A stretch of DNA of 64,000 nucleotides, taken from the NCBI GenBank assembly GCA_958431225.1, contig OY288107.1:310001-374000 (forward strand), read 5' to 3'. This document shows positions 16,841 to 25,905 of this stretch, piece after piece. Position 1 is the first letter of the stretch; each line of letters begins with the position of its first letter. The position numbers and the translations under genes were made by a program. This DNA comes from an uncultured Alphaproteobacteria bacterium. Lineage in GTDB: Bacteria > Pseudomonadota > Alphaproteobacteria > Puniceispirillales > UBA1172. The notes under the pieces are model-generated. The model was not told the DNA's origin and made no database searches. It saw only the letters and a list, made by a program, of their open reading frames with translations.

Positions 16841-18088
16841 TTATAAATTTTGCTGTTCGCGGCGGATGCGCCACGCATTAAAGATCATATTCGGCAACAC
16901 GGTCAGCATCAACATGACCGCAATCGCCGCGAATAGATTATCAACATTATCCCCGCCAATAGACCAGTTATTGCGGGCATTTTCCATCATCACCGCCAGC
17001 AATAACTTATCATCATCATTCGCCGAAAGCGCGTAAGGAATATCAAACACCTTTAACACCAGAATCACCAAAGTCGTCCAAACCACCATCACCGTTGAAT
17101 AAATTTGCGGCAGTTTCACGCGGAAAAACATTTGAAACGGATTCGCGCCATCAATGGTTGCGGCTTCAATCGTGTCCTTTGGCACCCCACGCAAAGCGGC
17201 GGAAAAAATCACCATAGCAAAGCCAGTCTGCACCCAAACCAGAATCCACATCAAAAAGAAATTACCCCAGAATTTGAGATTATAAAGCGGCTCATTATAT
17301 TCAGCCGTATGCCCAAGCAGTGCTTTCAGCAACCCAACCTGATAAGATGGCGTCAGCCCGTTGATGGTCTCCAACGCTTCAATACCGCCGCCAGCAAAGA
17401 TATTGCGCCAAATCACCGCTGCCCCGACAAAAGAAATCGCCAGAGGCACAAAAATAAACGTCTTAGCAATCACCCCCCAACGTAGCGAATCAGCAAGAAC
17501 AGCAATCAACAACCCCAATGAAATACACGCAGTCGGCACCAGAATCAGCCACATCAAACTATTGCGCATAGCAAACCTAAACTGCACATACCCCAACGCC
17601 GCCGGGTCCCATAGGAACGCATAATTCTGCGCACTCAAACTGCCGCTTGCCTCTTGGAAGGATTGCTTTAACGTCAAAAACCCCGGCACCAGCAAAAACA
17701 ACAGCAACAGCATCAATGCCGGTCCAACAAATATCCAAGGCTGAATCGCTTCAACAATCGTCGCTTGTCGCCCTAGTGAAGTCTTTGCCGTGCGCCGCGC
17801 CAATCCCAAAACCAGCCAGTTGCTGACGCCGTAATAGAGAAACGATATGCCAACAGAAATCACAACGATGCGGATGGCAAAGCCTATTTTTGCAAACCGC
17901 GCGCGCGTATCAAATTCCGATGCCGACCAATCAAACGCACCATGCAACCACAGCCCCAGTTTAGCCATCGCCCCGTCCAAAGGTGCCGTTGCCGCCAGCG
18001 CAAAAATCGCGGTAATCGGCAACAGGCACACAATGGTCAGAAAAATCGCTAGACCATTTCCAACAATGAGGGGCTTGATAGAGCGCAC
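16841..18088 (-). CDS. aglF: Alpha-glucoside ABC importer permease, AglF type with N-terminal extension
   Basis: A 415-residue permease. The conserved core starts near VEAIQPWIFVGPALMLLLLFLLVPGFLTLKQSF at about residue 110, and the EAA loop is DTIEAATIDGANPFQMFFRVKLPQIY. About 105 residues precede this core and contain further membrane segments (LAIFLTIVCLLPITAIFALAATAPL and IGFAIRIVVISVGISFLYYGVSNWLVLGL). The start is a GTG at 18088 with a weak ribosome site, 6 nt after the binding-protein gene, suggesting coupling. Confidence 0.9.
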   Translation of the reverse strand: MRSIKPLIVGNGLAIFLTIVCLLPITAIFALAATAPLDGAMAKLGLWLHGAFDWSASEFDTRARFAKIGFAIRIVVISVGISFLYYGVSNWLVLGLARRTAKTSLGRQATIVEAIQPWIFVGPALMLLLLFLLVPGFLTLKQSFQEASGSLSAQNYAFLWDPAALGYVQFRFAMRNSLMWLILVPTACISLGLLIAVLADSLRWGVIAKTFIFVPLAISFVGAAVIWRNIFAGGGIEALETINGLTPSYQVGLLKALLGHTAEYNEPLYNLKFWGNFFLMWILVWVQTGFAMVIFSAALRGVPKDTIEAATIDGANPFQMFFRVKLPQIYSTVMVVWTTLVILVLKVFDIPYALSANDDDKLLLAVMMENARNNWSIGGDNVDNLFAAIAVMLMLTVLPNMIFNAWRIRREQQNL

Positions 18089-18094
18089 AACAGC

Positions 18095-19435
18095 TTACTT
18101 GATGGCATCCCAAGCCGCCTGAATATTGTCGGCGGTTGTTTTCGCATCCTGCCCATTAGCAAAGGCGGTCATCTCGCTCCAAAATGCGCCCGCACCAATG
18201 GCACCGGGCATCAAGTCAGACGCATCAAAGCGGAAGGTGGTGGCATTCACCAAAATCTCACCTTGCTTACGCTGTGCGTTGGAGGCATAGGCGGATAAAT
18301 CTGCGCCTTTATGTGCGGTCAAAAACGACCCTTGCGACATCCAAACTTCATGGGCTTTGGCTTCGGTTAGATATTGAAAGAAAGCCCGTGTAGCGGGGGA
18401 ATCTTTAGTAATCGTGTAAAGCGTCCCTGCCCCTAAAACCGGATTGCCCAGACCAGCATTGGCGAATGGCGGGAAATAGAAAAAGTCAGCATCCCCGTCC
18501 GCGACTTCTTCGCCTTTTTTCGGGAAGAATGCGGGAATGAATGACGCTTGGCGGTGCATCATACATTGTGGCGGTGAGGTGAATAATCCTTTGGGTGCAT
18601 CGCCAAAAAAGCTCGTTGCAACCGAAGCCGCCCCGCCGGCAACATAATCATCATTGCGCGAGAACTGCCCATAAATTTCCATCGCGTTCAAAACTTCGGG
18701 GCTGTTGAATGGTAGATCGTTAGACACCCAGCGGTCGTATGTCTCAGGGCTTGCCGTCCGCAACATTAAATCTTCCATCCAATCCGTCGCCGTCCAGCCA
18801 GTAGCATTGCCCGATTCAACCCCAATACACCAAGGGGTATTGCCGTCCGCAACCATTTGGTCAGAAAGCGCAATCAATTCTTCCATGGTTGTCGGAATGT
18901 CATAGCCGTTATCTTCAAATTGTTCCGGCGCATACCAGACCAAAGATTTAAGGTCTTGTTTGAAAGCAAAGCCATAGAAACTATCCCTGCCATCAGGACC
19001 TTCATAAGTGCCGAGATCAACCCAAGATGAACCCGCACCATAATTTTGACTCATCCAATTAGCCAAGCCACTGCCAAGAGGCGACAAATAGCCCTCTTTT
19101 GCCATATCGCCCGCTAGACCCGGTTGCGGGAAAATCGCAATATTCGGGGCGTTGTTGGATTGCAAATCGGCAACAATCAGCGCCGCAAAATCGCGTGAGC
19201 CTGCATATTTAACCACAGCCCCCGTCGCCTTTTCAAAACAGCTCACCGTCGCCATCAGGTTTTCTTCATCCTTACCCTGCATGGAACCGGCAATGGTAAT
19301 CACATCACCATTGAATTTGCCCAGATTGCCAAGATCAGATGGTGTATCGCAAACATCCGCCTGCGCCGTGCCAGCGAGACCCGCAAACACGGAAACCGCC
19401 GCGAAAACCGATAAAATTCTACCTATAAAAGACAT
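18095..19435 (-). CDS. aglE: Alpha-glucoside ABC importer binding protein, AglE type
   Basis: A 446-residue periplasmic protein with signal peptide ILSVFAAVSVFAGLAGTAQA. The mature part contains GDVITIAGSMQGKDEENLMATVSCFEKATG, APNIAIFPQPGLAGDMAKEGYLSPLG and the FFGDAPKGLFTSPPQCMMHRQASF segment characteristic of AglE-like proteins. ATG at 19435 follows GGGAGGG. It is the first gene of the AglEFG-GH13-AglK-GH1 operon and has its own promoter at 19479-19507. Ligand is presumably an alpha-glucoside; a sulfosugar glycoside is an alternative given the upstream monooxygenase. Confidence 0.92.
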   Translation of the reverse strand: MSFIGRILSVFAAVSVFAGLAGTAQADVCDTPSDLGNLGKFNGDVITIAGSMQGKDEENLMATVSCFEKATGAVVKYAGSRDFAALIVADLQSNNAPNIAIFPQPGLAGDMAKEGYLSPLGSGLANWMSQNYGAGSSWVDLGTYEGPDGRDSFYGFAFKQDLKSLVWYAPEQFEDNGYDIPTTMEELIALSDQMVADGNTPWCIGVESGNATGWTATDWMEDLMLRTASPETYDRWVSNDLPFNSPEVLNAMEIYGQFSRNDDYVAGGAASVATSFFGDAPKGLFTSPPQCMMHRQASFIPAFFPKKGEEVADGDADFFYFPPFANAGLGNPVLGAGTLYTITKDSPATRAFFQYLTEAKAHEVWMSQGSFLTAHKGADLSAYASNAQRKQGEILVNATTFRFDASDLMPGAIGAGAFWSEMTAFANGQDAKTTADNIQAAWDAIK

Positions 19436-19478
19436 CGTTAATCCCTCCCAGAATCGTTTTTATGTGATACGTCAGCCT

Positions 19479-19507
19479 AGTATATCATCTAGCACGACGC
19501 AAGACAA
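19479..19507 (-). promoter_or_regulatory. Promoter of the aglE operon
   Basis: On the minus strand, TTGTCT (19502-19507) and TATACT (19479-19484) are 17 nt apart, about 37 nt upstream of the binding-protein gene's ribosome-site region. The -10 is flanked by CTAG on both sides, a partly symmetric element that could be an operator. Confidence 0.6.
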
Positions 19508-19523
19508 AATTACACGCACATAG

Positions 19524-20441
19524 TTAAGGGACTTCGCTTCCGTTGGCAGCTTGATAAATTTCGAACCAACTCTGGCGGTCTATTTCTACTTTGAGCGCGT
19601 CCGAAATTTGGCTGATGCGGTCGGGGTTATTGGTGCCTAGAATCGGCATGATGCGCGCCGGATGCGCCAATAGCCACGCGACCGCAACGGCAACCATATC
19701 CACCCCTGCCGCCGCCGCCTTGGTTTGCAGAATTGTTGTCAGTTCGGGGTGATTCTCGGTGAGCAAATCCCCCCCTGCCAAAATCCCTCCTCCTAGGGGC
19801 GACCAAGCCATCGGCGCGATGCCATGTTCTTGCAAAAAAGCCACATCGCCATTGCTAAAACCTTGATTGGCAAGCACCGATAATTCAATTTGATTGGTAG
19901 CAAGGCGGGTTTGCATAGCCGATTGCAACAATGTCCAATCATGGGGCTTGAAATTAGATGCACCCACCGCCCGCACCTTACCGCCAGCAACTAGATTGTC
20001 CAGCACCGCACCAGTTTCATGGTGATTCATAAACGGGTCAGGGCGGTGAATCAGCAACAAATCAATCTGCTCTATCCCCATGAGCCGCAAGCTATCCTCA
20101 ACCGATTGCTGAATATGTGCGGGGCTAGTGTCATAATGTTTGAGCCGCGCCCGGCTATGGCGTCCTATGGGGGCGATAATATCGCATTTCGTGACGATTT
20201 CTATCTGCGCACGCAAATGCGGGGCGGCTTTGAGGGCGGCGCCAAAAACCGCCTCCGACTCATAGCCCCCATAGATATCGGCTTGATCCATGGTGGTGAT
20301 GCCTTGGGCGAGGCAACGTTCAATTTTGTCCTGCACATCCTGCACGGGGGCGGGGGAGGTATCGGCATCATCGCTCAGGCGCCACATCCCATAAATTAGG
20401 CGGGATAGCGATAGGCTATCAGTTAGGGCGATTTTTTCCAT
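19524..20441 (-). CDS. Aldo/keto reductase
   Basis: A 305-residue single-domain AKR with the full catalytic tetrad: Asp and Tyr in MDQADIYGGYESE, Lys in IEIVTKCDI and His in LLLIHRPDPF. The overall pattern resembles the YdhF group. It would reduce an aldehyde or ketone with NAD(P)H in the cytoplasm. The start ATG shares one base with the stop of the SsuD-like gene, so the two are translationally linked. In sulfoquinovose monooxygenase pathways an AKR reduces the 6-dehydroglucose product, so that role is a reasonable inference here. Confidence 0.93.
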   Translation of the reverse strand: MEKIALTDSLSLSRLIYGMWRLSDDADTSPAPVQDVQDKIERCLAQGITTMDQADIYGGYESEAVFGAALKAAPHLRAQIEIVTKCDIIAPIGRHSRARLKHYDTSPAHIQQSVEDSLRLMGIEQIDLLLIHRPDPFMNHHETGAVLDNLVAGGKVRAVGASNFKPHDWTLLQSAMQTRLATNQIELSVLANQGFSNGDVAFLQEHGIAPMAWSPLGGGILAGGDLLTENHPELTTILQTKAAAAGVDMVAVAVAWLLAHPARIMPILGTNNPDRISQISDALKVEIDRQSWFEIYQAANGSEVP

Positions 20442-21598
20442 CAGCGTCTTTCCCCAACCCCAAGCGGTGTGGCGGGCGGCGTGGCAGGAACGCGCCCATA
20501 TTCATGGGGCAATGAGCAGGTTTTCACGTGGGGCATCACCAATTTGCCGATATAATCACATTCATCCAAATGCGGGTAGCCCGAAAAAATAAATGCGCGT
20601 ATGCCCATTTTTTGATACGATTCTATTTCGCTCAGAATCTGATCCGCCGAACCCACAAGCGCCGCCCCGCACCCCGAACGCGCCCGCCCCACCCCTGTCC
20701 AGAGATGCGGTTCAATAAAGCCTTCCATATCTGCCAAATCGCGGTTGCGTGCCTGATGTGCCACCCCGAGCGATGTCGAATCAAGCGCGCGTTCGCGGAT
20801 TTCCTCGCCCTTGTCATCATCCAATTTTGAAACTAATTCAGCCGCATATTCGCGCGCCTCGGCTTCGGTGTCGCGCACCACTACATGCACGCGCAATCCG
20901 TAATCCAATTTGCGGTTATAGCCCTCAGCCTTTGCATGGACAGCCTGCATACGCCCCGCTAAATCTTCCTTGCTTTCTGGCCACATCAGATAGACATCAC
21001 AATGTTGCGCGCATAGATCTAACGCCGCCGGCGAATAGCCGCCAAAATACAATAATGGCCCGCCATTCTGTTGATAGGGACGCGCCGGGTCTGTGGTTAG
21101 ACCCGCAAACTGATATATCTCACCTTGATAGTTAATTTCATCGCGCGTCCAAGCTTGGCGCAGAATCTCCACCACCTCCCGCGAACGTTGATAGCGATAA
21201 GCGCTGTCTTCAACCTGCCCGGGAAAATCTGAGCTGATGATGTTAATCGTCAGCCGCCCACCAAGCATATGGTCAAGCGTCGCAATCGTCCGCGCCAGCA
21301 TAATCGGCTGCATCTCACCGCAGCGCACCGCCGCCAGCAAATTGATTTTTTTGGTAATCGGCGCACATCCCGCCACAAATGACAAAGTATCCTGCCCCAC
21401 CTGATACGATGACGGGCATAGGATATTGCGGAATCCATTAGATTCTGAACGTTTTACAATCTCCGAACAATGCGCCCAGCTTGAACGCAACTTCCCATCA
21501 GCAACCCCCAGATATGCATAATCATCCGAGCAAAGCGCGGAAAAAAAACTGATTTCCGCGGATTCTAAATCAGGGCTAGCAATGGGTACGATGGTCAT
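20441..21598 (-). CDS. SsuD-like FMN-dependent sulfonate monooxygenase (LLM family)
   Basis: A 385-residue luciferase-like monooxygenase. It aligns with SsuD at a constant offset of ten, and the SsuD active-site residues are kept: Trp206 (YLMWPES), Arg236 and His238 (LRVHVVV), Arg307 (GRARSGCG) and Tyr341 (SGYPHLDE). The SsuD Cys54 position is a Ser here. It should use reduced flavin and O2 to cleave a C-S bond of a sulfonate. No flavin reductase is seen in the window. ATG at 21598 has AGAGG upstream; a longer frame lacks one. The linked aldo/keto reductase and the glycoside importer suggest a sulfosugar substrate (inference). Confidence 0.9.
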   Translation of the reverse strand: MTIVPIASPDLESAEISFFSALCSDDYAYLGVADGKLRSSWAHCSEIVKRSESNGFRNILCPSSYQVGQDTLSFVAGCAPITKKINLLAAVRCGEMQPIMLARTIATLDHMLGGRLTINIISSDFPGQVEDSAYRYQRSREVVEILRQAWTRDEINYQGEIYQFAGLTTDPARPYQQNGGPLLYFGGYSPAALDLCAQHCDVYLMWPESKEDLAGRMQAVHAKAEGYNRKLDYGLRVHVVVRDTEAEAREYAAELVSKLDDDKGEEIRERALDSTSLGVAHQARNRDLADMEGFIEPHLWTGVGRARSGCGAALVGSADQILSEIESYQKMGIRAFIFSGYPHLDECDYIGKLVMPHVKTCSLPHEYGRVPATPPATPLGVGERR

Positions 21599-21668
21599 AA
21601 ATACCTCTCCAAACAATCCGTCATTATGCATATAGCCAAAAATATAGCAATGGTGTATCAACGCATTT

Positions 21669-22766
21669 ATGATGAAGATTTCTTACGGAGTAATCGGGTG
21701 CGGCATGATGGGGCGCGAACACCTGCAAAATATCGCCCTATTAGATGACGCCGCTGTATCGGTCATTTATGAACCCGACCAAAACATGGCGCGCCTAGCA
21801 AAAAAAATTGCCCCTGATGCGCTATTCGTTGATTCGATTGCCGCCCTGCTCGCACATAAACCCCTAGATTGCCTTCTGGTTGCCAGCCCTAATCATTGTC
21901 ATGTTGAACATTTAGAGACGATAGCCGATGCCGTCTGCTTGCCGATTCTGGTGGAAAAACCGCTTTTCATCACAACGGATGATTTGCCGCGCATTCAAAA
22001 CCTCCAAGCCAACTATGGCGCACCGATTTGGGTGGCTATGGAATATCGCTATATGCCGCCGATGCAGGAATTCATAAAATCCGTGGCGGAAATTACCGGC
22101 GGGGTTAAAATGCTAACCATCACCGAACATCGCTTTCCGTTCCTTGAAAAAACCGGCAACTGGAATCGGTTTAACGCTAATTCGGGTGGCACGTTTATTG
22201 AAAAATGTTGCCATTTCTTTGATTTAATGCGCTTGATTCTCCAAAGCGCGCCAACGCAAATCCGCGCCAGTGCCGGACAAGATGTCAATCATTTGGACGA
22301 AACCTACAACGGCAAGCGCGCCGATGTTTGGGATGGCGGTTATGTCATGGTTGATTTTGCCAATGGCACGAGGGCGATGTTGGAATTATCTATGTTTGCC
22401 GAAGGGTCAGAATACCAAGAGATGGTTCATGCCATCGGCGCGGCGGGCAAATTAGAGGTCAAATTGCCGGGTCCCACGCGCCTGTGGTCAGGCGACCCCG
22501 ATAAAATCCCCACCCCGATGCTGATTAAAAGCCCGCGTAAGCGGTGCGCGCCTATCCATATCCCCTACCCGATTGATGAGACCATTTTAGCCGCCGGCGA
22601 CCATAATGGTTCAACCTTCTACCAGCATCAGCGATTTTTAGATGTTGTGCGCGCCAATGGTGAAATTGAGGTGAGCCTTGATGATGGCATTTGGGCGGTG
22701 CGTATGGGCATGGCGGCACAAGAATCGGCGCGCACGGGGCAGACCGTTGCGTTAGCACCTCACTGA
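21669..22766 (+). CDS. Gfo/Idh/MocA-family oxidoreductase
   Basis: A 365-residue NAD(P)-dependent sugar oxidoreductase with nucleotide motif VIGCGMMGREH, the EKP motif (PILVEKPLF, about residue 97) and the C-terminal beta-sheet domain. The catalytic Asp of the usual D-x3-H is replaced by Glu (FIEKCCHFF). It is divergent from the SsuD-like gene, with 70 bp between, and overlaps the end of glpD by 7 nt. The start is ATG 21669 or the next codon; no strong ribosome site is visible. Substrate unknown. Confidence 0.92.
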   Translation: MMKISYGVIGCGMMGREHLQNIALLDDAAVSVIYEPDQNMARLAKKIAPDALFVDSIAALLAHKPLDCLLVASPNHCHVEHLETIADAVCLPILVEKPLFITTDDLPRIQNLQANYGAPIWVAMEYRYMPPMQEFIKSVAEITGGVKMLTITEHRFPFLEKTGNWNRFNANSGGTFIEKCCHFFDLMRLILQSAPTQIRASAGQDVNHLDETYNGKRADVWDGGYVMVDFANGTRAMLELSMFAEGSEYQEMVHAIGAAGKLEVKLPGPTRLWSGDPDKIPTPMLIKSPRKRCAPIHIPYPIDETILAAGDHNGSTFYQHQRFLDVVRANGEIEVSLDDGIWAVRMGMAAQESARTGQTVALAPH

Positions 22767-24277
22767 TTCTTGCCCTGCACATATTGGTCAATGCGCGCAA
22801 TCTCATCCGCATTTAAGCGCAAGCCCAATCGTGTGCGCCGCCAGATAAAATCTTCCGCCGATGCCACCCATTCATGCTTCACCGCCCAATCAAGTTCGGC
22901 GGCATAGATTCCCGCACCAAAATCATCGCCTAGATCATCCGCCGATTTAATCCCTGCCAAAATGTGCCGTGCGTCCGTGCCATAGGCACGCACCAGCCGC
23001 CGCGCCACGCCTGCGGGCAGGAATGCGTATTGTATTTCTATTTCAGCGACCAGCTGTTCAAACCCATCCACAGCAAAATCGCCCCCGGGCAAAGCAACCC
23101 CCGCCGTCCAATCCCCCGACATTTTGGGAAAAAAAGGCGCAATTTCCGCCAGTGCCGCTTCCGCCAATTTCCGATGCGTGGTAATTTTACCGCCAAAGAT
23201 ATTCAACAATGGCACCCCCGCCACATCATCCCCCGCCACATCATCAAGACGCAACACATAATCGCGCGTCGCCGCCGAAGCATTGCCCGCCCCATCATTG
23301 TAAAGCGGGCGGATGCCAGAAAAACGCGCAACAATATCATCACGCCCCACCGGCGTTTTGAAATAATTAGACGCAAAACCCAACAGATAATCTATCTCCG
23401 CATCGGAACAACGTGGCGGGGTGGCGAGGTCAGCATGGTCAATATCGGTGGTGCCAATTAAGGTAAAATCTTGTTCGTAAGGGATGGCGAAAACAATGCG
23501 CCCATCCTTGCCTTGAAGCGCATAGCATTTTTCGTGCGCGAATAATTGGCGCGTGATGATATGGCTACCGCGCACGAGACGCACGCTATCTTTGGACGGC
23601 TGATTGACTTTGTGTTTTAGAATATCCTCAACCCATGGACCCCCCGCATTGATGAGGCATTTGGCGGAAAAAATAGATTTAGTTCCAGTGCTGTCGTGGG
23701 TTTCTATGTGCCACAATCCATCTTGACGGCGGGCGTTGATGACTTTGGTGTGGGGCATAATCCTAGCCCCCCGCAGTGCCGCATCGCGCGCATTCAACAC
23801 CACCAACCGCGAATCCTCAACCCAGCAATCCGAATATTCAAAGGCACGGCGGAATATATCCTTGAGGGGCGCGCCGCTCACGTCAATGGTAAGGTCAATG
23901 GTTTTGGTGGCAGGCAGAATCTTCCTGCCGCCAATATGGTCATATAGAAATAACCCAAGCCTAATCAGCCACGCCGGACGCCGCCCGCTAGCACGGCTAT
24001 AAGGAAGCACAAAGCGCATAGCCCAACTAATATGCGGCATCGCCTTCAACAACACTTCCCGTTCAACCAAAGCCTCACGCACAAGGCGGAATTCAAAATA
24101 CTCCAAATAACGCAAACCCCCATGAAACAATTTAGTAGAAGCAGACGAAGTCCCCGAAGCAAGATCATGCATCTCAGCAAGCGCAACAGAAAGCCCCCGC
24201 CCCGAAGCATCACGCGCAATACCACAACCATTAACCCCGCCACCAATAATAAAAATGTCGTATGGCTTATCCGCCAT
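22760..24277 (-). CDS. glpD: Glycerol-3-phosphate dehydrogenase (aerobic, FAD)
   Basis: A 505-residue flavoprotein that oxidises glycerol 3-phosphate to dihydroxyacetone phosphate at the inner membrane and passes electrons to quinone. The FAD motif [42 protein letters not shown] and LVRGSHII are diagnostic. GGAGG precedes the ATG. An in-frame 15-nt duplication at 23216-23245 gives [10 protein letters not shown]. It is divergent from glpK and receives glycerol 3-phosphate from glpK or from the Ugp importer at 41243-46347. Confidence 0.96.
   Translation of the reverse strand: MADKPYDIFIIGGGVNGCGIARDASGRGLSVALAEMHDLASGTSSASTKLFHGGLRYLEYFEFRLVREALVEREVLLKAMPHISWAMRFVLPYSRASGRRPAWLIRLGLFLYDHIGGRKILPATKTIDLTIDVSGAPLKDIFRRAFEYSDCWVEDSRLVVLNARDAALRGARIMPHTKVINARRQDGLWHIETHDSTGTKSIFSAKCLINAGGPWVEDILKHKVNQPSKDSVRLVRGSHIITRQLFAHEKCYALQGKDGRIVFAIPYEQDFTLIGTTDIDHADLATPPRCSDAEIDYLLGFASNYFKTPVGRDDIVARFSGIRPLYNDGAGNASAATRDYVLRLDDVAGDDVAGVPLLNIFGGKITTHRKLAEAALAEIAPFFPKMSGDWTAGVALPGGDFAVDGFEQLVAEIEIQYAFLPAGVARRLVRAYGTDARHILAGIKSADDLGDDFGAGIYAAELDWAVKHEWVASAEDFIWRRTRLGLRLNADEIARIDQYVQGKNQ
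23216..23245. repeat. 15-nt tandem duplication in glpD
   Basis: Two perfect copies of CCCCGCCACATCATC, encoding DDVAG twice in frame. The insertion lies in a variable loop before the [15 protein letters not shown] motif. Confidence 0.9.
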
Positions 24278-24288
24278 CGCCCGCCTCC

Positions 24289-24325
24289 AAATTGCAATTT
24301 ACATTTTCATTTTTGTGGGTATGAA
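24289..24325. promoter_or_regulatory. glpD-glpK divergent control region
   Basis: A 12-bp perfect palindrome AAATTGCAATTT (24289-24300) lies next to the glpD ribosome site. For glpK, TTTACA (24298-24303) and TATGAA (24320-24325) are 16 nt apart and could form a promoter. Evidence is weak and no regulator gene is adjacent. Confidence 0.35.
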
Positions 24326-24374
24326 TAGATGGTGCGCATTATCAGTTCAAGGAAAAATAGGGGAAATTATCCAA

Positions 24375-25901
24375 ATGGGTAAAAATTACATTCTAGCGAT
24401 TGACCAAGGAACGACCTCAACGCGGGCGATTGTTTTTGATGCGAAGATCAAACCCCTCGCCACGGCACAGGAGGAATTTCCTCAACATTTCCCGCAATCT
24501 GGTTGGGTGGAACATGACCCTGAAGATTTGTGGGCAACCACCGCCGCTATGTGCCGTCAGGTGCTTGAACGCGCGCCTATCAATGCCAAAGGCATTGCCG
24601 CCATTGGCATCACCAATCAGCGTGAGACGACGATTGTTTGGAATCGGCATACTGGGCGGGCGATTTACAATGCTATTGTTTGGCAAGATCGCCGCACGGC
24701 TGATTATTGTCGCACCCTCAAAGAAGCTGGGCATGAAGCCGAGATAACGCGCAAGACGGGTCTGCTTCTTGACCCTTATTTTTCGGCGACCAAATTGCAC
24801 TGGATTCTTGAAAATGTTGATGGTGCGCGCGCGCAAGCCGAATCTGGCGCGCTTTTATTTGGCACGGTTGATAGTTATCTGATTTGGCGGTTGACTGGCG
24901 GGGCTGCGCACGTGACCGATGCCACAAATGCCGCGCGGACTATGCTGTATAATATCGCGGAGGGATGTTGGGATGATGAATTATTAAACCTGCTCAATAT
25001 CCCCAAAAAAATGCTGCCAGAGGTCAGGGATAGTTCGGGCGCATTTGGCATCACGCAAGCTGATTTATTTGGCGGTGTTCAAATCCCCATTCTCGGCGTC
25101 GCCGGCGACCAACAAGCTGCCACGGTTGGTCAGGCTTGCTTTGATGTGGGTATGGTGAAATCTACTTATGGCACCGGGTGTTTTGCCCTTATGAACACTG
25201 GCGACAAATTGGTTTTTTCCAAAAATAAACTGCTCACCACCATCGCTTATCAAATTGATGGCAAGCCCGTTTATGCGTTGGAAGGTTCTATTTTTGTTGC
25301 CGGGGCGGTGGTGCAGTGGTTGCGTGATGGTTTGAAAATCATCCGCGATGCTGGCGAAACTCAGCCCTTGGCGGAATCGGCTAGCGACAGCGAACAGATT
25401 TATTTCGTCCCCGCCTTTACCGGTCTTGGTGCGCCTTATTGGGATGCGGATTGTCGGGGGGCTATATTTGGGCTTACCCGCAACACGAGCCCTGCCGAAA
25501 TCGCCAAAGCAGCCCTTGAAAGCGTGGCGTTTCAAACCCGCGATCTGATTGAGGCGATGCGCGCGGATTGGGGCGGGTCAGCACAAGCGATTTTGCGGGC
25601 GACCTTGCGGGCGACCTTGCGGATTGATGGCGGTATGGTAGCCAATGATTGGGCGATGCAGACACTAGCCAATCAGCTCGCCGCCCCGGTGGACCGCCCC
25701 GCCATTACCGAAACCACCGCATCGGGGGCGGCGTTTCTGGCGGGGCTAGAGGCTGGTCTATGCCCGAAACCTGCCGAATTTGCCAAACAATGGGTTCTTG
25801 AAAAACGTTTTGAGCCTAACCAATCCACCACCCAAGCCGATGCGCTTTATGCGGGCTGGCAACGTGCCGTGGCGCGCTTGCTTTATGAGCCAAAAATCTG
25901 A
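24375..25901 (+). CDS. glpK: Glycerol kinase
   Basis: A 508-residue FGGY-family kinase that phosphorylates glycerol to glycerol 3-phosphate. The start [22 protein letters not shown] is the standard GlpK opening, so ATG 24375 is chosen over longer in-frame starts. Other signatures are [45 protein letters not shown] and [13 protein letters not shown]. An in-frame 12-nt duplication gives RATLRATLR just before the IDGGM motif. The gene ends 4 nt before the stop of the convergent galactoside ATPase gene. Confidence 0.97.
   Translation: MGKNYILAIDQGTTSTRAIVFDAKIKPLATAQEEFPQHFPQSGWVEHDPEDLWATTAAMCRQVLERAPINAKGIAAIGITNQRETTIVWNRHTGRAIYNAIVWQDRRTADYCRTLKEAGHEAEITRKTGLLLDPYFSATKLHWILENVDGARAQAESGALLFGTVDSYLIWRLTGGAAHVTDATNAARTMLYNIAEGCWDDELLNLLNIPKKMLPEVRDSSGAFGITQADLFGGVQIPILGVAGDQQAATVGQACFDVGMVKSTYGTGCFALMNTGDKLVFSKNKLLTTIAYQIDGKPVYALEGSIFVAGAVVQWLRDGLKIIRDAGETQPLAESASDSEQIYFVPAFTGLGAPYWDADCRGAIFGLTRNTSPAEIAKAALESVAFQTRDLIEAMRADWGGSAQAILRATLRATLRIDGGMVANDWAMQTLANQLAAPVDRPAITETTASGAAFLAGLEAGLCPKPAEFAKQWVLEKRFEPNQSTTQADALYAGWQRAVARLLYEPKI
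25593..25616. repeat. 12-nt tandem duplication in glpK
   Basis: Two perfect copies of TTGCGGGCGACC, encoding LRAT twice (LRATLRAT) in front of the conserved IDGG motif. The frame is kept. Confidence 0.9.
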
Positions 25902-25905
25902 AACA

